A DNA stretch of 64,000 bases from CAVQBC01 sp963848415 (GTDB taxonomy: Bacteria > Actinomycetota > Thermoleophilia > Solirubrobacterales > Solirubrobacteraceae), in NCBI GenBank assembly GCA_963848415.1, contig CAWKDN010000001.1, positions 1,054,001-1,118,000 on the forward strand, given 5' to 3'. Numbering within the stretch: position 1 is the first letter of the stretch; each line of letters opens with the position of its first letter. The notes below the pieces were generated by a model, which was given only the letters and a program-made list of their open reading frames with translations, made no database searches and was not told where the DNA came from. Below are positions 16,366-24,947 of the stretch, in pieces. A program made the position numbers and the translations under genes.

Positions 16366-17226
16366 TCACTTGAGCAGGCGCGAGAGGCGGCGGTCCTTGA
16401 GGATGCGCCCCTCGGTCTGACAGTACGGGCAATAGGTCATCACGTAGTCCTCGTAGAACACGGCCTCGAGGACGGTCTCGCAGCGCGGGCACGGCTCGCC
16501 CTGGTGGGCGTGCACGCGCGTCGGCTTGGGGAACTTCTCGGGCAGCGGGAGGTCGACGCGCTCCTCGTAGACGTCGAGCACGCGCCCGAGCTCTGAGGCG
16601 ATCGCCTCGCGCAGCGCCTCGGTCTCGGCCTCTGAGAGGTCGTCGCCACGCTTGAAGGGCGAGAGCTTCGCCGTGTGCAGGATCTCGTCGACCCACGTGC
16701 GCCCGATGCCGGCGATCACCTGCTGGTCGCGCAGCAGCGAGTGCAGCGGCCGCGGCGCGGCGAGCCGCTCGCCGAGGTCAGCCGGCGGGTCGGGCCAGGC
16801 CTCCGGGCCGAGCGTCAGCAGCGACGGCTCGGCGTCCAGCGCCGCCGGGGTGAGCAGCTTGACCCACGCGGCCTGCCGCGTCCCGAACTCGCGCAGGCGC
16901 AGCTCGCGGTCGCCGGGCAGCCGCAGCAGCACGCGCGAGGTGCGGTCCTTCATCGACGCCCGCTTGGCGTAGAGCTGCAGGCGCCCGGCGCTCATCAGGT
17001 GCTCGAGCAGCGTGAGCGGGCCGTGGGACTCGGCGTGCACGTCGATCAGCAGCAGCTTGCCGCGCCGGCGCACCGCCTCGATCTTCGCGCCGTCCAGCGC
17101 CTGCAGCGGCGGGTCGAAGGTCTTGAGCGCGTTGAGGCCGGGCACCATCGCGGACTCGATCGTCTCCCCCGCCAGCGCCGGATCCAGGCGGCGGGCCACG
17201 ATCTCCATCTCGGGCAGCTCGGGCAC
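16366..17226 (-). CDS. Fpg/Nei-family DNA glycosylase
   Basis: 286 residues. The mature N-terminus PELPEMEI provides the catalytic Pro2 and Glu3 of the Fpg/Nei family. A helix-two-turn-helix with the conserved Gly/Asn-lacking GIGRTWVDEILHTA occupies about residues 170-185. A zinc finger (CPRC near residue 246, CPYC near residue 268) closes the protein. It removes oxidised bases with AP-lyase activity. The start is GTG 17226 with no good ribosome site. Whether its preference is 8-oxoguanine (MutM) or oxidised pyrimidines (Nei) cannot be read safely, so no symbol is given. Confidence 0.88.
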   Translation of the reverse strand: MPELPEMEIVARRLDPALAGETIESAMVPGLNALKTFDPPLQALDGAKIEAVRRRGKLLLIDVHAESHGPLTLLEHLMSAGRLQLYAKRASMKDRTSRVLLRLPGDRELRLREFGTRQAAWVKLLTPAALDAEPSLLTLGPEAWPDPPADLGERLAAPRPLHSLLRDQQVIAGIGRTWVDEILHTAKLSPFKRGDDLSEAETEALREAIASELGRVLDVYEERVDLPLPEKFPKPTRVHAHQGEPCPRCETVLEAVFYEDYVMTYCPYCQTEGRILKDRRLSRLLK

Positions 17227-17249
17227 GAGGAGACAGTAGCTTGCGGGCC

Positions 17250-18380
17250 ATGGATCCCTGGGTGCAGCGCGAGGCGGCCGAGATCGCCGGCCGCGCCGAG
17301 CGCGAGCTCGAGGCGCTGGTCGCCGTCTCCTCGCCCTCGGGCGACGTGCACGGCGCCGACGAGTGCGCCGCCGTGGCGACGGCGCTGCTGCCGGGATCCG
17401 CGGAAGTCGAGCGCCCGCCCTGCTCGTCGCCCGGCCACGCGCCCGACCTGCTCGCGCGCCTGACCGGGACCGGGCGCCGGCGCGTGCTCCTGCTGGGCCA
17501 TGTCGACACGGTGGTCGCGCACGCCGACCACCGGCCGGCGACGCGCGACGGCGACCGCATCCTGGGCTCGGGCACCGTCGACATGAAGGGCGGCGTCGCG
17601 CTCGCGCTGGGCGCGATGCGGGCGCTCGCCGGCCGCCCGCAGGCCTACGCCGAGGCCGCCTTGCTGCTGGTCTGCGACGAAGAGTGGCGCACGGCGGGCT
17701 TCAGCCACGTCGAGCGCTTCGCCGGCTGGGACGCGTGCCTGTGCTTCGAGGCGGGCGAGCGCACCGCGGACGGCGGCGAAGGCGTCGTCGTGCGCCGCAA
17801 GGCGGCCGGCACGATCCGCGTGACCGCGCACGGGCGCGCCGCGCACTCCGGCTCCGCGCCCGACCGCGGACGCAACGCGCTGCTGGCGCTCGCGACCGCC
17901 GCCCAAGCCGTCGCCGGCCACCACGACCCGGGCGGCCCGCACCGGCTCACGGCGGTGCCAACCGTCCTGCACGCCGGCGACGCCTTCAACGTGGTCCCCG
18001 GCCGCGGCGAGCTCTTCTGCGACCTGCGCGCCGACGACGCCGACGCCATCCGCGCCGTGCAGGCCGCCTTGCCCGCGGAGGTCGGCGGCGTGACGCTGCA
18101 GCCCGAGCTCGAGCGGCTGTGGCCCGGCATGGACTCGACTGCGGCGGTCGGCGGGCTGCTCACGGCTGCCACCACACGACTCGGGCGCCCGGTGGAGGCC
18201 ACCGCGCGCGGCGGAGCCAGCGACGCGAGCCACATGGCGCCGACGATCCCGGTGTGCGTCGACGGGCTCGGGCCACGCGGCGGCAAGGCGCACAACCCGG
18301 GCGAGTACGTGATGGCGGCGACGCTGCACGAGCGCGCGGAGGTCGCGCTCGCCGTGATCCTGGCCGCGCTCGAGGCCTGA
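17250..18380 (+). CDS. M20-family metallopeptidase (glutamate carboxypeptidase-like)
   Basis: 376 residues. Metal ligands and catalytic residues are in order: GHVDTV (His), GSGTVDMKGG (bridging Asp), DEEW (catalytic Glu and ligand Glu), CFEAGE, and a C-terminal His in KAHNPGEYV. The lid domain (residues ~180-285) contains GRAAHSG. The pattern is closest to carboxypeptidase G2/ArgE-type enzymes that hydrolyse N-acyl amino acids or C-terminal glutamate. ATG 17250 is 23 bp from the divergent glycosylase start. It is likely cytosolic, as no signal peptide is seen. The exact substrate is unknown. Confidence 0.85.
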   Translation: MDPWVQREAAEIAGRAERELEALVAVSSPSGDVHGADECAAVATALLPGSAEVERPPCSSPGHAPDLLARLTGTGRRRVLLLGHVDTVVAHADHRPATRDGDRILGSGTVDMKGGVALALGAMRALAGRPQAYAEAALLLVCDEEWRTAGFSHVERFAGWDACLCFEAGERTADGGEGVVVRRKAAGTIRVTAHGRAAHSGSAPDRGRNALLALATAAQAVAGHHDPGGPHRLTAVPTVLHAGDAFNVVPGRGELFCDLRADDADAIRAVQAALPAEVGGVTLQPELERLWPGMDSTAAVGGLLTAATTRLGRPVEATARGGASDASHMAPTIPVCVDGLGPRGGKAHNPGEYVMAATLHERAEVALAVILAALEA

Positions 18381-18387
18381 GCCCGCG

Positions 18388-18873
18388 CTACGCCGTGACG
18401 GCGTCGACCGCGAGCGACTCGAGCTCGCGCGGGCGCAGCAGCACCAGCAGCTCGCCCGACCGGCGCTCGAGCCGGACGGCCGCGACGCCGCCCTTCTTGA
18501 AGTCCACGCGCCCGCCGGTGAGGTCGTAGACGACCTGGGAGAAGTCGGGCTCGTGGCCGACGACCAGCAGCCGCGCGTCGTCGTCGTGGGCGGCGAACAG
18601 CTCGGCGACGTCATCGGTGTCGAAGCGCTCGCCGATCGCGTCGACCGCGACCGGCTCGACGTTCAGCGTCTTGCAGGCGAAGCGGGCGGTGTCGAACGCC
18701 CGCACCTTCGGGCTGGCGTAGCAGGCGGCGAACTCGATGCCGAGGCGGGCGATCGCCGCCCCGGCGGCGGTGGACTGGCGCTCCCCGCGGGCGGTCAGCT
18801 CGCGATCGCGATCGGCCTTCGAGTCGTGCGGGACGGCTTCCCCATGGCGCAGCAACCACAGTTGGCGGGACAC
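18388..18873 (-). CDS. SixA-like phosphohistidine phosphatase
   Basis: 161 residues of the histidine phosphatase superfamily. The catalytic RHG is at residues 9-11 (LWLLRHGEA) and the second catalytic His is in LLVVGHEPDFSQVV. The compact length without an insert domain matches SixA rather than phosphoglycerate mutase. SixA in E. coli dephosphorylates phosphohistidine proteins of the phosphotransferase system. The target here is unknown. It converges with the M20 gene, leaving 7 bp between the stops. Confidence 0.82.
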   Translation of the reverse strand: MSRQLWLLRHGEAVPHDSKADRDRELTARGERQSTAAGAAIARLGIEFAACYASPKVRAFDTARFACKTLNVEPVAVDAIGERFDTDDVAELFAAHDDDARLLVVGHEPDFSQVVYDLTGGRVDFKKGGVAAVRLERRSGELLVLLRPRELESLAVDAVTA

Positions 18874-18924
18874 CCGGGAGAGGCTACAACGGGCGCGCCG
18901 CGCTCGGCGAGCGGGCGCGTGCAG

Positions 18925-20322
18925 CTAATACGCGCGGATCGCCGGCCCGACGAGCTCGCCTCCGCCCGGCCGGGCCCACACCGCGCGGTAGCGGTTGCCC
19001 TCGCGGTGCTGGGTGCGCAGGCCGTAGACGCCGATCGCGTTGGTCTGCACCTGACCGACCGCCCGCCACGCTCGGCTGCCGCGGCGGCGCACGTCGATCT
19101 TCACCGTCGTCTGCCCGCCGCTCGGCCGCACCCGCCCCCAGAGGACGTCAGAGCTGCCGTAGTCGTAGGCGGCCAGCGGCAGCGGGAAGCCGGCGTAGGC
19201 GGGCTTCTCGCGGCCGTCCGAGCGGCGCAGCCCGGTCTCGAAGCCGCTGAACTTGTAGCCCTCCTCGCGTGGCAGGTCATCGGCCATCAGGTACTGGGAG
19301 AAGAGGCGCACGCGCGGGTTGAGGTAGGCGATCCGCTCGGAGATCGCGTAGTACTCCGGCTGCTTGGCCAGCGAGACGCCGCTGATGGTGTCCGGCGTGC
19401 TCTGGACGCCGAACTCGGTGAGGTAGATCCCGAGGCCGCGCGGCAGCGCCCCGGCGGCGCCGGCGCGGTCGAGCGCGGTGACCAGGCGCGAGAGCACGCC
19501 GATCGTGACGTCGTCGCGCTCCTCCGGCCTGAAGCGCGGGCCCACCGAGGTGGTGTAGGCGTGATGCGCGTAGCCGTCGGCGTCGAGCCGCCCGCAGCCC
19601 GCGCGCTTGCGATAGCGCGTGCTCAGGCACAGCGCGTCGCGCAGGAACGCCAGCGGCGCGACGACGTTCTCGTTGCCGCGTGGCGAGGTCTCGCCGATCA
19701 GGATCGCGTCCTGGGCGTTGCCCTGCGTGGCGCGCAGCCCACGGTGCGCCGCGCGGTAGAGCCCGCGGTAGAGCTTGCCCGACGCCGGCCGGCGATTGAC
19801 GTACTGGGGCAGCAGGAACTGCGGCTGGTTGGGCTCGTTCCAGATCGACCACGTGTCGACGTCGGCCGCGTAGCGGCGCCCGACGGCGGTGGCGAAGCGC
19901 CCGAACTCGCGCGCGTCGGGCTTCTCGAGGCCGAGCCGGTCCTTCGTGCGCGACCCCCAGCGCGGCGCCGGTCCCGTGACGGTGAGCTGGACGCGGATGC
20001 CGCGGGCCTTGGCGGCGGCGATCAGGCGGTCCCACGGCCCCCACGGCGCCTCGCCGTAGGCCGCCGGGTTCGCGCCGTCGAACCCGCTCGGGCGCGTGCG
20101 CCCGGTCGGCCGCGGCGCGAGGCTGCGCCAGGGGATCAGCTGGCGGATGCGATCGACGCCGAAGCCGCGGATCTCGTCGAGCGTCGCGTCGCGCTTGGCG
20201 TCGTCGAGCAGCTCGCGCGGCGCCTCGAAGGTCATCGCCTGGCGCGGGGAGGCCGTGGCCACCGCCGGCAGGATGGCGAGCGCGAGCGCGGCGAGCGCGA
20301 GCAGCAAGAGGGCGCGGGACAC
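18925..20322 (-). CDS. Secreted glycoside hydrolase, clan GH-A (GH5/GH39-like)
   Basis: About 465 residues from GTG 20322. The first 25 form a signal peptide (hydrophobic core LLLLALAALALAILPAVATA). A TIM-barrel hydrolase follows with acid/base Glu163 in SIWNEPN and nucleophile Glu303 in IYLTEFG, the WNEP and EFG pattern of clan GH-A glycosidases. The last ~70 residues look like a beta-rich appendage. It is predicted to be exported and to act on a polysaccharide that cannot be identified. A longer start at GTG 20367 would add 15 residues and crowd the divergent promoter. Confidence 0.78.
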   Translation of the reverse strand: MSRALLLLALAALALAILPAVATASPRQAMTFEAPRELLDDAKRDATLDEIRGFGVDRIRQLIPWRSLAPRPTGRTRPSGFDGANPAAYGEAPWGPWDRLIAAAKARGIRVQLTVTGPAPRWGSRTKDRLGLEKPDAREFGRFATAVGRRYAADVDTWSIWNEPNQPQFLLPQYVNRRPASGKLYRGLYRAAHRGLRATQGNAQDAILIGETSPRGNENVVAPLAFLRDALCLSTRYRKRAGCGRLDADGYAHHAYTTSVGPRFRPEERDDVTIGVLSRLVTALDRAGAAGALPRGLGIYLTEFGVQSTPDTISGVSLAKQPEYYAISERIAYLNPRVRLFSQYLMADDLPREEGYKFSGFETGLRRSDGREKPAYAGFPLPLAAYDYGSSDVLWGRVRPSGGQTTVKIDVRRRGSRAWRAVGQVQTNAIGVYGLRTQHREGNRYRAVWARPGGGELVGPAIRAY

Positions 20323-20393
20323 GAGGAGACCAACGCCTGCCGGCGCCGAGGGTTGCGGTGCGGCCACGCCACGGCGGGCTAGGATCGCGCGCC

Positions 20394-21464
20394 GTGACGG
20401 CGATCGTCGACACCCACGAGGAGGCCCAGGCGCTGGAGCGCCCGCCGCTGCTGGTGCGCCGCCCGCTGGAGGCCTTCCTCGACGCCCACGGCCTCGGCGC
20501 GGGGCCGGTGGAAGCCGAGCCGATCGGCGACGGGCACTCCAACGTGACCTACGAGATCCGGCGCGGCACGGACGCCTGGGTGCTGCGCCGCCCGCCGCGG
20601 CCGCCGCTGCCGCCCTCCGCCCACGACGTCCTGCGCGAGGCGCGCCTGCTGGGAGCGATCGAGCCGGCCGACGTGCGCACGCCGCGGATCGTCGCGACGT
20701 GCGAGGACGAGACCGTCGTCGGCGCGCCGTTCTACGTCATGGAGCGCGTCCAGGGCGACGTGCTCACCACCGAGGTCCCGGCGGCCCTGGACTCCGAGGC
20801 CGAGCACCGGCGCGTGGGCGAGGAGCTCGTCGACGCGCTGGTCGAGCTGCACGCCGTCCCGTGGCGCGAGTACGGGCTCGAGGGCTACGGCAAGCCGACG
20901 GGCTACCTCGAGCGCCAGCTGCGGCGCTTCGGCGGGCTTTGGGAGCAGGGCGCCACGCGCCCCATCGAGGCGCTCGACCGCGTGACCGCCTGGCTGGCCG
21001 AGCATCGCCCGGAGTCCGGCCCCGCGACGATCGTCCACGGCGACTACCGGCTGGGCAACACCATGTTCGCCCCGGGGGCGCCCGCCCGGCTCGTCTCGAT
21101 CTTCGACTGGGAGCTGGCCACCATCGGCGACCCGCTGGCCGACGTCGGCTACCTGGTGGCGACGTGGGCGCAGGCCGGCGAGGAGTCCGCCGACACGATG
21201 ATGTTCGGCCTCGGCGCGGTCACCCGCCGGCCCGGCTTCCCCACGCGCGAGGAGCTCGTCGCCCGCTACGAGGAGCGCTCCGGGCGGTCGATGACCGACC
21301 TGCCCTTCTACGCGACGCTGGCGCTGTGGAAGTCGGCGATCTTCCTCGAGGGCTCCTACCAGCGGCGGCTGGCGGGGACGACCGACGACGCGTTCTTCGA
21401 CCGGCTCGAGGAAGGCGTCCCCGAGCTGGCCGAGGCGGCGTGGGCGATGACTCAGAGCGGCTGA
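20394..21464 (+). CDS. Aminoglycoside-phosphotransferase-fold kinase (ACAD10/11-like)
   Basis: 356 residues of the APH/choline kinase fold. The catalytic loop IVHGDYRLGN and the metal-binding IFDWELATIGDPLADVG are intact, and an N-terminal nucleotide-binding lobe has GDGHSNVTYEI. The variant WELATIGDPLADVGY is the one found in the kinase domain fused to mammalian ACAD10/11 and in bacterial homologues linked to hydroxy-acyl-CoA or small-alcohol metabolism. AGGA at 20381-20384 is 9 nt before GTG 20394. Its convergent neighbour is an aldehyde dehydrogenase. It is not likely to be an antibiotic resistance enzyme. Confidence 0.85.
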   Translation: MTAIVDTHEEAQALERPPLLVRRPLEAFLDAHGLGAGPVEAEPIGDGHSNVTYEIRRGTDAWVLRRPPRPPLPPSAHDVLREARLLGAIEPADVRTPRIVATCEDETVVGAPFYVMERVQGDVLTTEVPAALDSEAEHRRVGEELVDALVELHAVPWREYGLEGYGKPTGYLERQLRRFGGLWEQGATRPIEALDRVTAWLAEHRPESGPATIVHGDYRLGNTMFAPGAPARLVSIFDWELATIGDPLADVGYLVATWAQAGEESADTMMFGLGAVTRRPGFPTREELVARYEERSGRSMTDLPFYATLALWKSAIFLEGSYQRRLAGTTDDAFFDRLEEGVPELAEAAWAMTQSG

Positions 21465-21485
21465 GCGCGCCCGCGGCTCAGCCGC
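21457..21485. terminator. Bidirectional hairpin containing both stop codons
   Basis: GCGGCTGAGC (21457-21466) pairs perfectly with GCTCAGCCGC (21476-21485) around a 9-nt loop. The + strand TGA of the kinase gene and the - strand TGA of the aldehyde dehydrogenase gene both lie in the stem. A stop for transcription from both sides is likely. There is no U-tract. Confidence 0.6.
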
Positions 21486-22986
21486 GGTCGCCGCGCCCGT
21501 AGAGCAGCTTGACCAGCCGGCCGAGCAGCCGCGTCCGCCGCGCGCGGTAGGGGAACTGGTGCAGGTCGCGCTTGGGCGCCAGGCGGGTGACCAGCAGCGA
21601 CTGCTGGCGGCAGTACTTGCGGATGCCGGCCGCGCCGTGGCGGGAGCCGAGCCCCGAGTCCTTCCAGCCGCCCATCGGCAGCTCGAGGGCGAAGTAGTTG
21701 ACCTGGGCGTCGTTGACGCACACCGCCCCGCTCTGCACGCGCCGTGCCACCTGCTCGCCCCGGGTTACGTCGCGCGTCCACACCGAGCCGGCGAGTCCGT
21801 AGTCGGAGTCGTTGGCCAGCCGGATCGCCTCCTCGGCGTCGGCCACGCGCATGATCGGCAGCGTCGGGCCGAAGGTCTCCTCGGTCATGGCGGCCATCGA
21901 GTGGTCGACGTCGACCAGCACGGTCGGCTCGTAGTAGCGACCCGGCCCCGTCCCGGCGTGGCCGCCGACCACGGCGCGGGCGCCGGCGGCGCGGGCGGCA
22001 TCGACGTGGCGCTCGACGACCTCGAGCTGCGCCGGGAAGGTCATCGCGCCGACCTCGACGGTCCCGGGCCCGTCCGGGGCGCCCTGGCGCAGGGCGCGGA
22101 CCTTGGCGGACACCTTGTCGACGAACGCGTCGTAGACCGGCGCCTCGACGTAGGCGCGCTCGATCGAGACGCATGTCTGGCCGGCGTTCTGCATCGAGGC
22201 GTAGGCGGCGGCGTTGGCGGCGCGCTCGAGGTCGGCGTCGGCCAGCACGATCATCGGGTCCTTGCCGCCCAGCTCCAGCGAGACGGGGATCAGCCGGCGG
22301 GCGGCGCCCTCGGCGACCTTGCGCCCGGTCGCGGTCGAGCCGGTGAACATCACCATGTCGACCTCCTCGACGAGCGCCGCGCCCGTGTCCCCGCGACCCG
22401 GGACGACCTGGAAGACGTCCTCCGGGAGCCCGCACGCGCGCAGCGCCTCGGCGAGCAGCAGCGAGGTCAGCGGCGTGTGCTCGGACGGCTTGAGCACGAC
22501 GGCGTTGCCGGCGGCCAGCGCCGGGATGCAGTCACCGACCGAGTTGGTCAGCGGGTAGTTCCACGGCCCGATGACGCCGATCACCCCGAGCGGCTCGTAG
22601 CGCACGACCAGGCGGCGACCGGCCACCGTCGGCGACACCGAGCGCACCTTCTCGTCGGCGAGGTAGCGCGGCGCGCGCTTGGCCCAGAAGCCGAAGGCGG
22701 CGGCGACGTAGGCGACCTCGGCGTTCTGGGCGTCCTCGTAGGTCTTGCCGGTCTCGGAGACGATCGTGGCGATCAGCCGCTCGGCGTTGTCGGTCACCCA
22801 CTTCTGCGCCCGGCGCAGAACCGCCGCGCGCCCGTCGAAGCCGAGCGCCGCCCACGCGGGCTGGGCCGCCCGCCCGCGCTCGACCACCTCGGCGACGTCA
22901 CCGGGCGCGACCAGATCGACCGTCCGGATGACCTCACCCGTGGCCGGGTTCTCGACGGTGATCGTGTCCGTGGCGAGGGCGGCCAT
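21478..22986 (-). CDS. NAD(P)-dependent aldehyde dehydrogenase
   Basis: 502 residues of the ALDH superfamily. The cofactor-binding PWNYPL and FTGSTATGRKVAE, the general-base Glu in LELGGKDP and the catalytic Cys in NAGQTCVSIER are all present. The C-terminal extension of about 40 residues after the catalytic fold (RRTRLLGRLVKLLYGRG) is hydrophobic and basic, as in long-chain or fatty aldehyde dehydrogenases that touch membranes. The substrate is probably an aliphatic or semialdehyde. It follows the cyclophilin gene by 23 bp on the same strand. Confidence 0.88.
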   Translation of the reverse strand: MAALATDTITVENPATGEVIRTVDLVAPGDVAEVVERGRAAQPAWAALGFDGRAAVLRRAQKWVTDNAERLIATIVSETGKTYEDAQNAEVAYVAAAFGFWAKRAPRYLADEKVRSVSPTVAGRRLVVRYEPLGVIGVIGPWNYPLTNSVGDCIPALAAGNAVVLKPSEHTPLTSLLLAEALRACGLPEDVFQVVPGRGDTGAALVEEVDMVMFTGSTATGRKVAEGAARRLIPVSLELGGKDPMIVLADADLERAANAAAYASMQNAGQTCVSIERAYVEAPVYDAFVDKVSAKVRALRQGAPDGPGTVEVGAMTFPAQLEVVERHVDAARAAGARAVVGGHAGTGPGRYYEPTVLVDVDHSMAAMTEETFGPTLPIMRVADAEEAIRLANDSDYGLAGSVWTRDVTRGEQVARRVQSGAVCVNDAQVNYFALELPMGGWKDSGLGSRHGAAGIRKYCRQQSLLVTRLAPKRDLHQFPYRARRTRLLGRLVKLLYGRGDRG

Positions 22987-23009
22987 GGCTGTCGAGGTCC
23001 AGGCGGCGG

Positions 23010-23471
23010 TCAGGGGCCGGCGAAGCCGACCGTCTCGATCTTCGCGTCCTCGCGCGGGCGGTCGCGCCCGTCGGTCGGGATGCCCTCGAGCGCGTCGACG
23101 ACGTCCATGCCGGAGGTCACGCGGCCGAACACCGTGTGCTTGCCGTCCAGCCACGGCGCCTCGGCGACCGTGACGATGAAGAACTGCGAGCCGTTCGTGT
23201 TCGGGCCGGCGTTGGCCATCGCCAGCGCCCCGCGCACGACCTTGTGCGGGTTGATCTCGTCCTCGAAGGTGTAGCCGGGGCCGCCGGTGCCGGTGCCCTG
23301 CGGGCAGCCGCCCTGGATCATGAAGTCCGAGATGATGCGGTGGAAGGCGAGGCCGTCGTAGAAGCCGTCGGCGGCGAGCTTGCGGAAGTTCTCGACTGTC
23401 ACGGGCGCGTCGTCGTCGAACATCTCGAAGACGATGTCGCCCTTGTTCGTGGTCATGGTCATCTCGGACAT
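23010..23471 (-). CDS. Cyclophilin-type peptidyl-prolyl isomerase
   Basis: 153 residues. The active-site set FHRIISDFMIQGG (Arg, Phe, Gln), GSQFFI and WLDGKHTVFG is complete, as in compact cytosolic bacterial PpiB proteins. There is no signal peptide. It catalyses cis-trans isomerisation of X-Pro bonds. ATG 23471 lies 17 bp after the DEAD-box helicase stop and 23 bp before the aldehyde dehydrogenase, so the three probably share a transcript. The helicase's first frame runs into this gene only because of the frameshift upstream; a fusion is not intended. Confidence 0.92.
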   Translation of the reverse strand: MSEMTMTTNKGDIVFEMFDDDAPVTVENFRKLAADGFYDGLAFHRIISDFMIQGGCPQGTGTGGPGYTFEDEINPHKVVRGALAMANAGPNTNGSQFFIVTVAEAPWLDGKHTVFGRVTSGMDVVDALEGIPTDGRDRPREDAKIETVGFAGP

Positions 23472-23488
23472 GGTCGGGCCTCCCGTTC

Positions 23489-24920
23489 TCAGGTGCGTGC
23501 GGGCTCGAGGCGCAGCGTATGGCCCCGCACCGCGGTGCCGTCGACCGCCCCGGCGACCCGGACGGCGTCGCCGGCGGGCACCTCCAGCAGGGCGAAGCGC
23601 TCGAGCAGCTGGACGTTGCGGATCGCCTCGCCGTCCAGCCCCGCCCCGGAAGCCACGGCGTGGATGATGTCGGCCTCGGCGAGGCCGGCCGCGCGCCCGC
23701 CGCTGACGATCAGCTTGGCGAAGCTGCCGTTGACCGGCACGGCGTCGGCGTCGTGGGGCTTGCGGTGCCGGCGCGGGCGCGCCTCGGCGGCGGGCGCCGG
23801 CGCGACCCTGGCGCCCGGCTCCCACGGCGCGATGTGCGTGTTGGCGTGGCGCTCGATGGCCTCCAGCTCTCGCCGCTGGCGCGGCTCGACGAAGGTGATC
23901 GCGCGGCCGGTGGCCCCGACCCGGCCGGTGCGCCCGATGCGGTGCACGTAGACGTCGGGCGAGGTCGGCACGTCGAAGTTGATGATGTGGGTGACCGTGC
24001 GGATGTCCAGGCCGCGGGCGGCGACGTCGGTGGCCACGAGCACGGGCACGCGGCCGCTCTTGAAGGAGATCATCACGCCGTCGCGCTGGCCCTGGGTCAT
24101 GTCGCCGTGCAGCGCGCTGCACGTTCATCCCCTTGTCGCGCAGCGTGCGGTAGAGCTGGTCGCAGCGGATCTTGGTGCGCACGAAGACGATCGCCTGCTG
24201 GGGCCGCTCGGCCTCGAGCACGGTCGCCAGCGCCGCGGTCTTCTCCGCCGGCTTGGTGTCCAGGTAGAACTGCTCGACGGTGTCGATGGTCAGCGTCGCG
24301 GCCTTGACCTTCACCGTCACGGGGTCGTAGAGGTGGCGCTCGGCCAGCCCGCGGATCTCCGGCGGCATGGTCGCGCTGAACAGCGCGGTCTGGCGCCCGC
24401 CCGGCGTCAGCGCCAGGATCTTCTCGACGTCCTCCAGGAAGCCGAGGTCGAGCATCTCGTCGGCCTCGTCGAGCACCAGGTAGCGGCAGGAGTGCAGCAT
24501 CAGCGAGTGCCGCGAGATCAGGTCGAGCACACGCCCGACGGTGCCGACGACGATCTGCCCGCCCTGCTTGAGCTGGGCCTGCTGGGTGCGGATCGGCGCG
24601 CCGCCGAAGACCGCGACCACGTCGACGCCCTTGCGCTGGGCGTAGGCCCGCAGCGCCTGGGTGACCTGGATGCACAGCTCGCGCGTCGGGGTCAGGACCA
24701 GCCCCTGGACCTCGGTCTCGTCCGGGTCGGTGAACTCGATCATCGGCAGCCCGAATGCCGCCGTCTTGCCCGTGCCCGTCTGGGCCTGGCCGACGACGTC
24801 GCGGCCCTGCAGCAGCTCGGGGATCGCCTGCTCCTGGATCGGGCTCGGCGTCTCATAGCCGACGTCCCGCAGGGCGGCGAGGAGGGTCTCGGACAGCCCG
24901 AGCTCGGCGAAGGTGGTCAT
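23489..24920 (-). pseudogene. DEAD-box RNA helicase (DeaD/CsdA-like), broken by a +1 frameshift
   Basis: From ATG 24920 the first frame encodes helicase domain 1: Q-motif (TPSPIQEQAIP), Walker A AQTGTGKT, PTREL, DEADEMLD, SAT. It then starts domain 2 (VFVRTKIRCDQLYRTLRDKG). Near 24107-24122 the frame shifts by one base. The family sequence resumes in another frame with MTQGQRDGVMISF, ATDVAARGLDIRTV and HRIGRTGRVG, followed by a DbpA-like RNA-binding domain, ending at 23489. Removing one base in the palindrome GTGCAGCGCGCTGCAC would restore about 477 codons. It may be a sequencing error or a true mutation. The intact protein would remodel RNA in ribosome assembly and cold adaptation. Confidence 0.8.
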
Positions 24921-24947
24921 GCCTGCAAGAGACTCTAGAACGGCCGC

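Noticed and set aside
18553..20382. Plus-strand 609-codon frame opposite the phosphatase and glycosidase
   Set aside because: Composition is Arg/Ala/Gly-rich with no family features; the minus-strand genes have signal peptide and catalytic motifs.
23010..24920. Apparent helicase-cyclophilin fusion (636 codons)
   Set aside because: The helicase frame reaches the cyclophilin only because of a one-base shift at 24107-24122; the true helicase end (stop at 23489) is in another frame and the cyclophilin has its own start.
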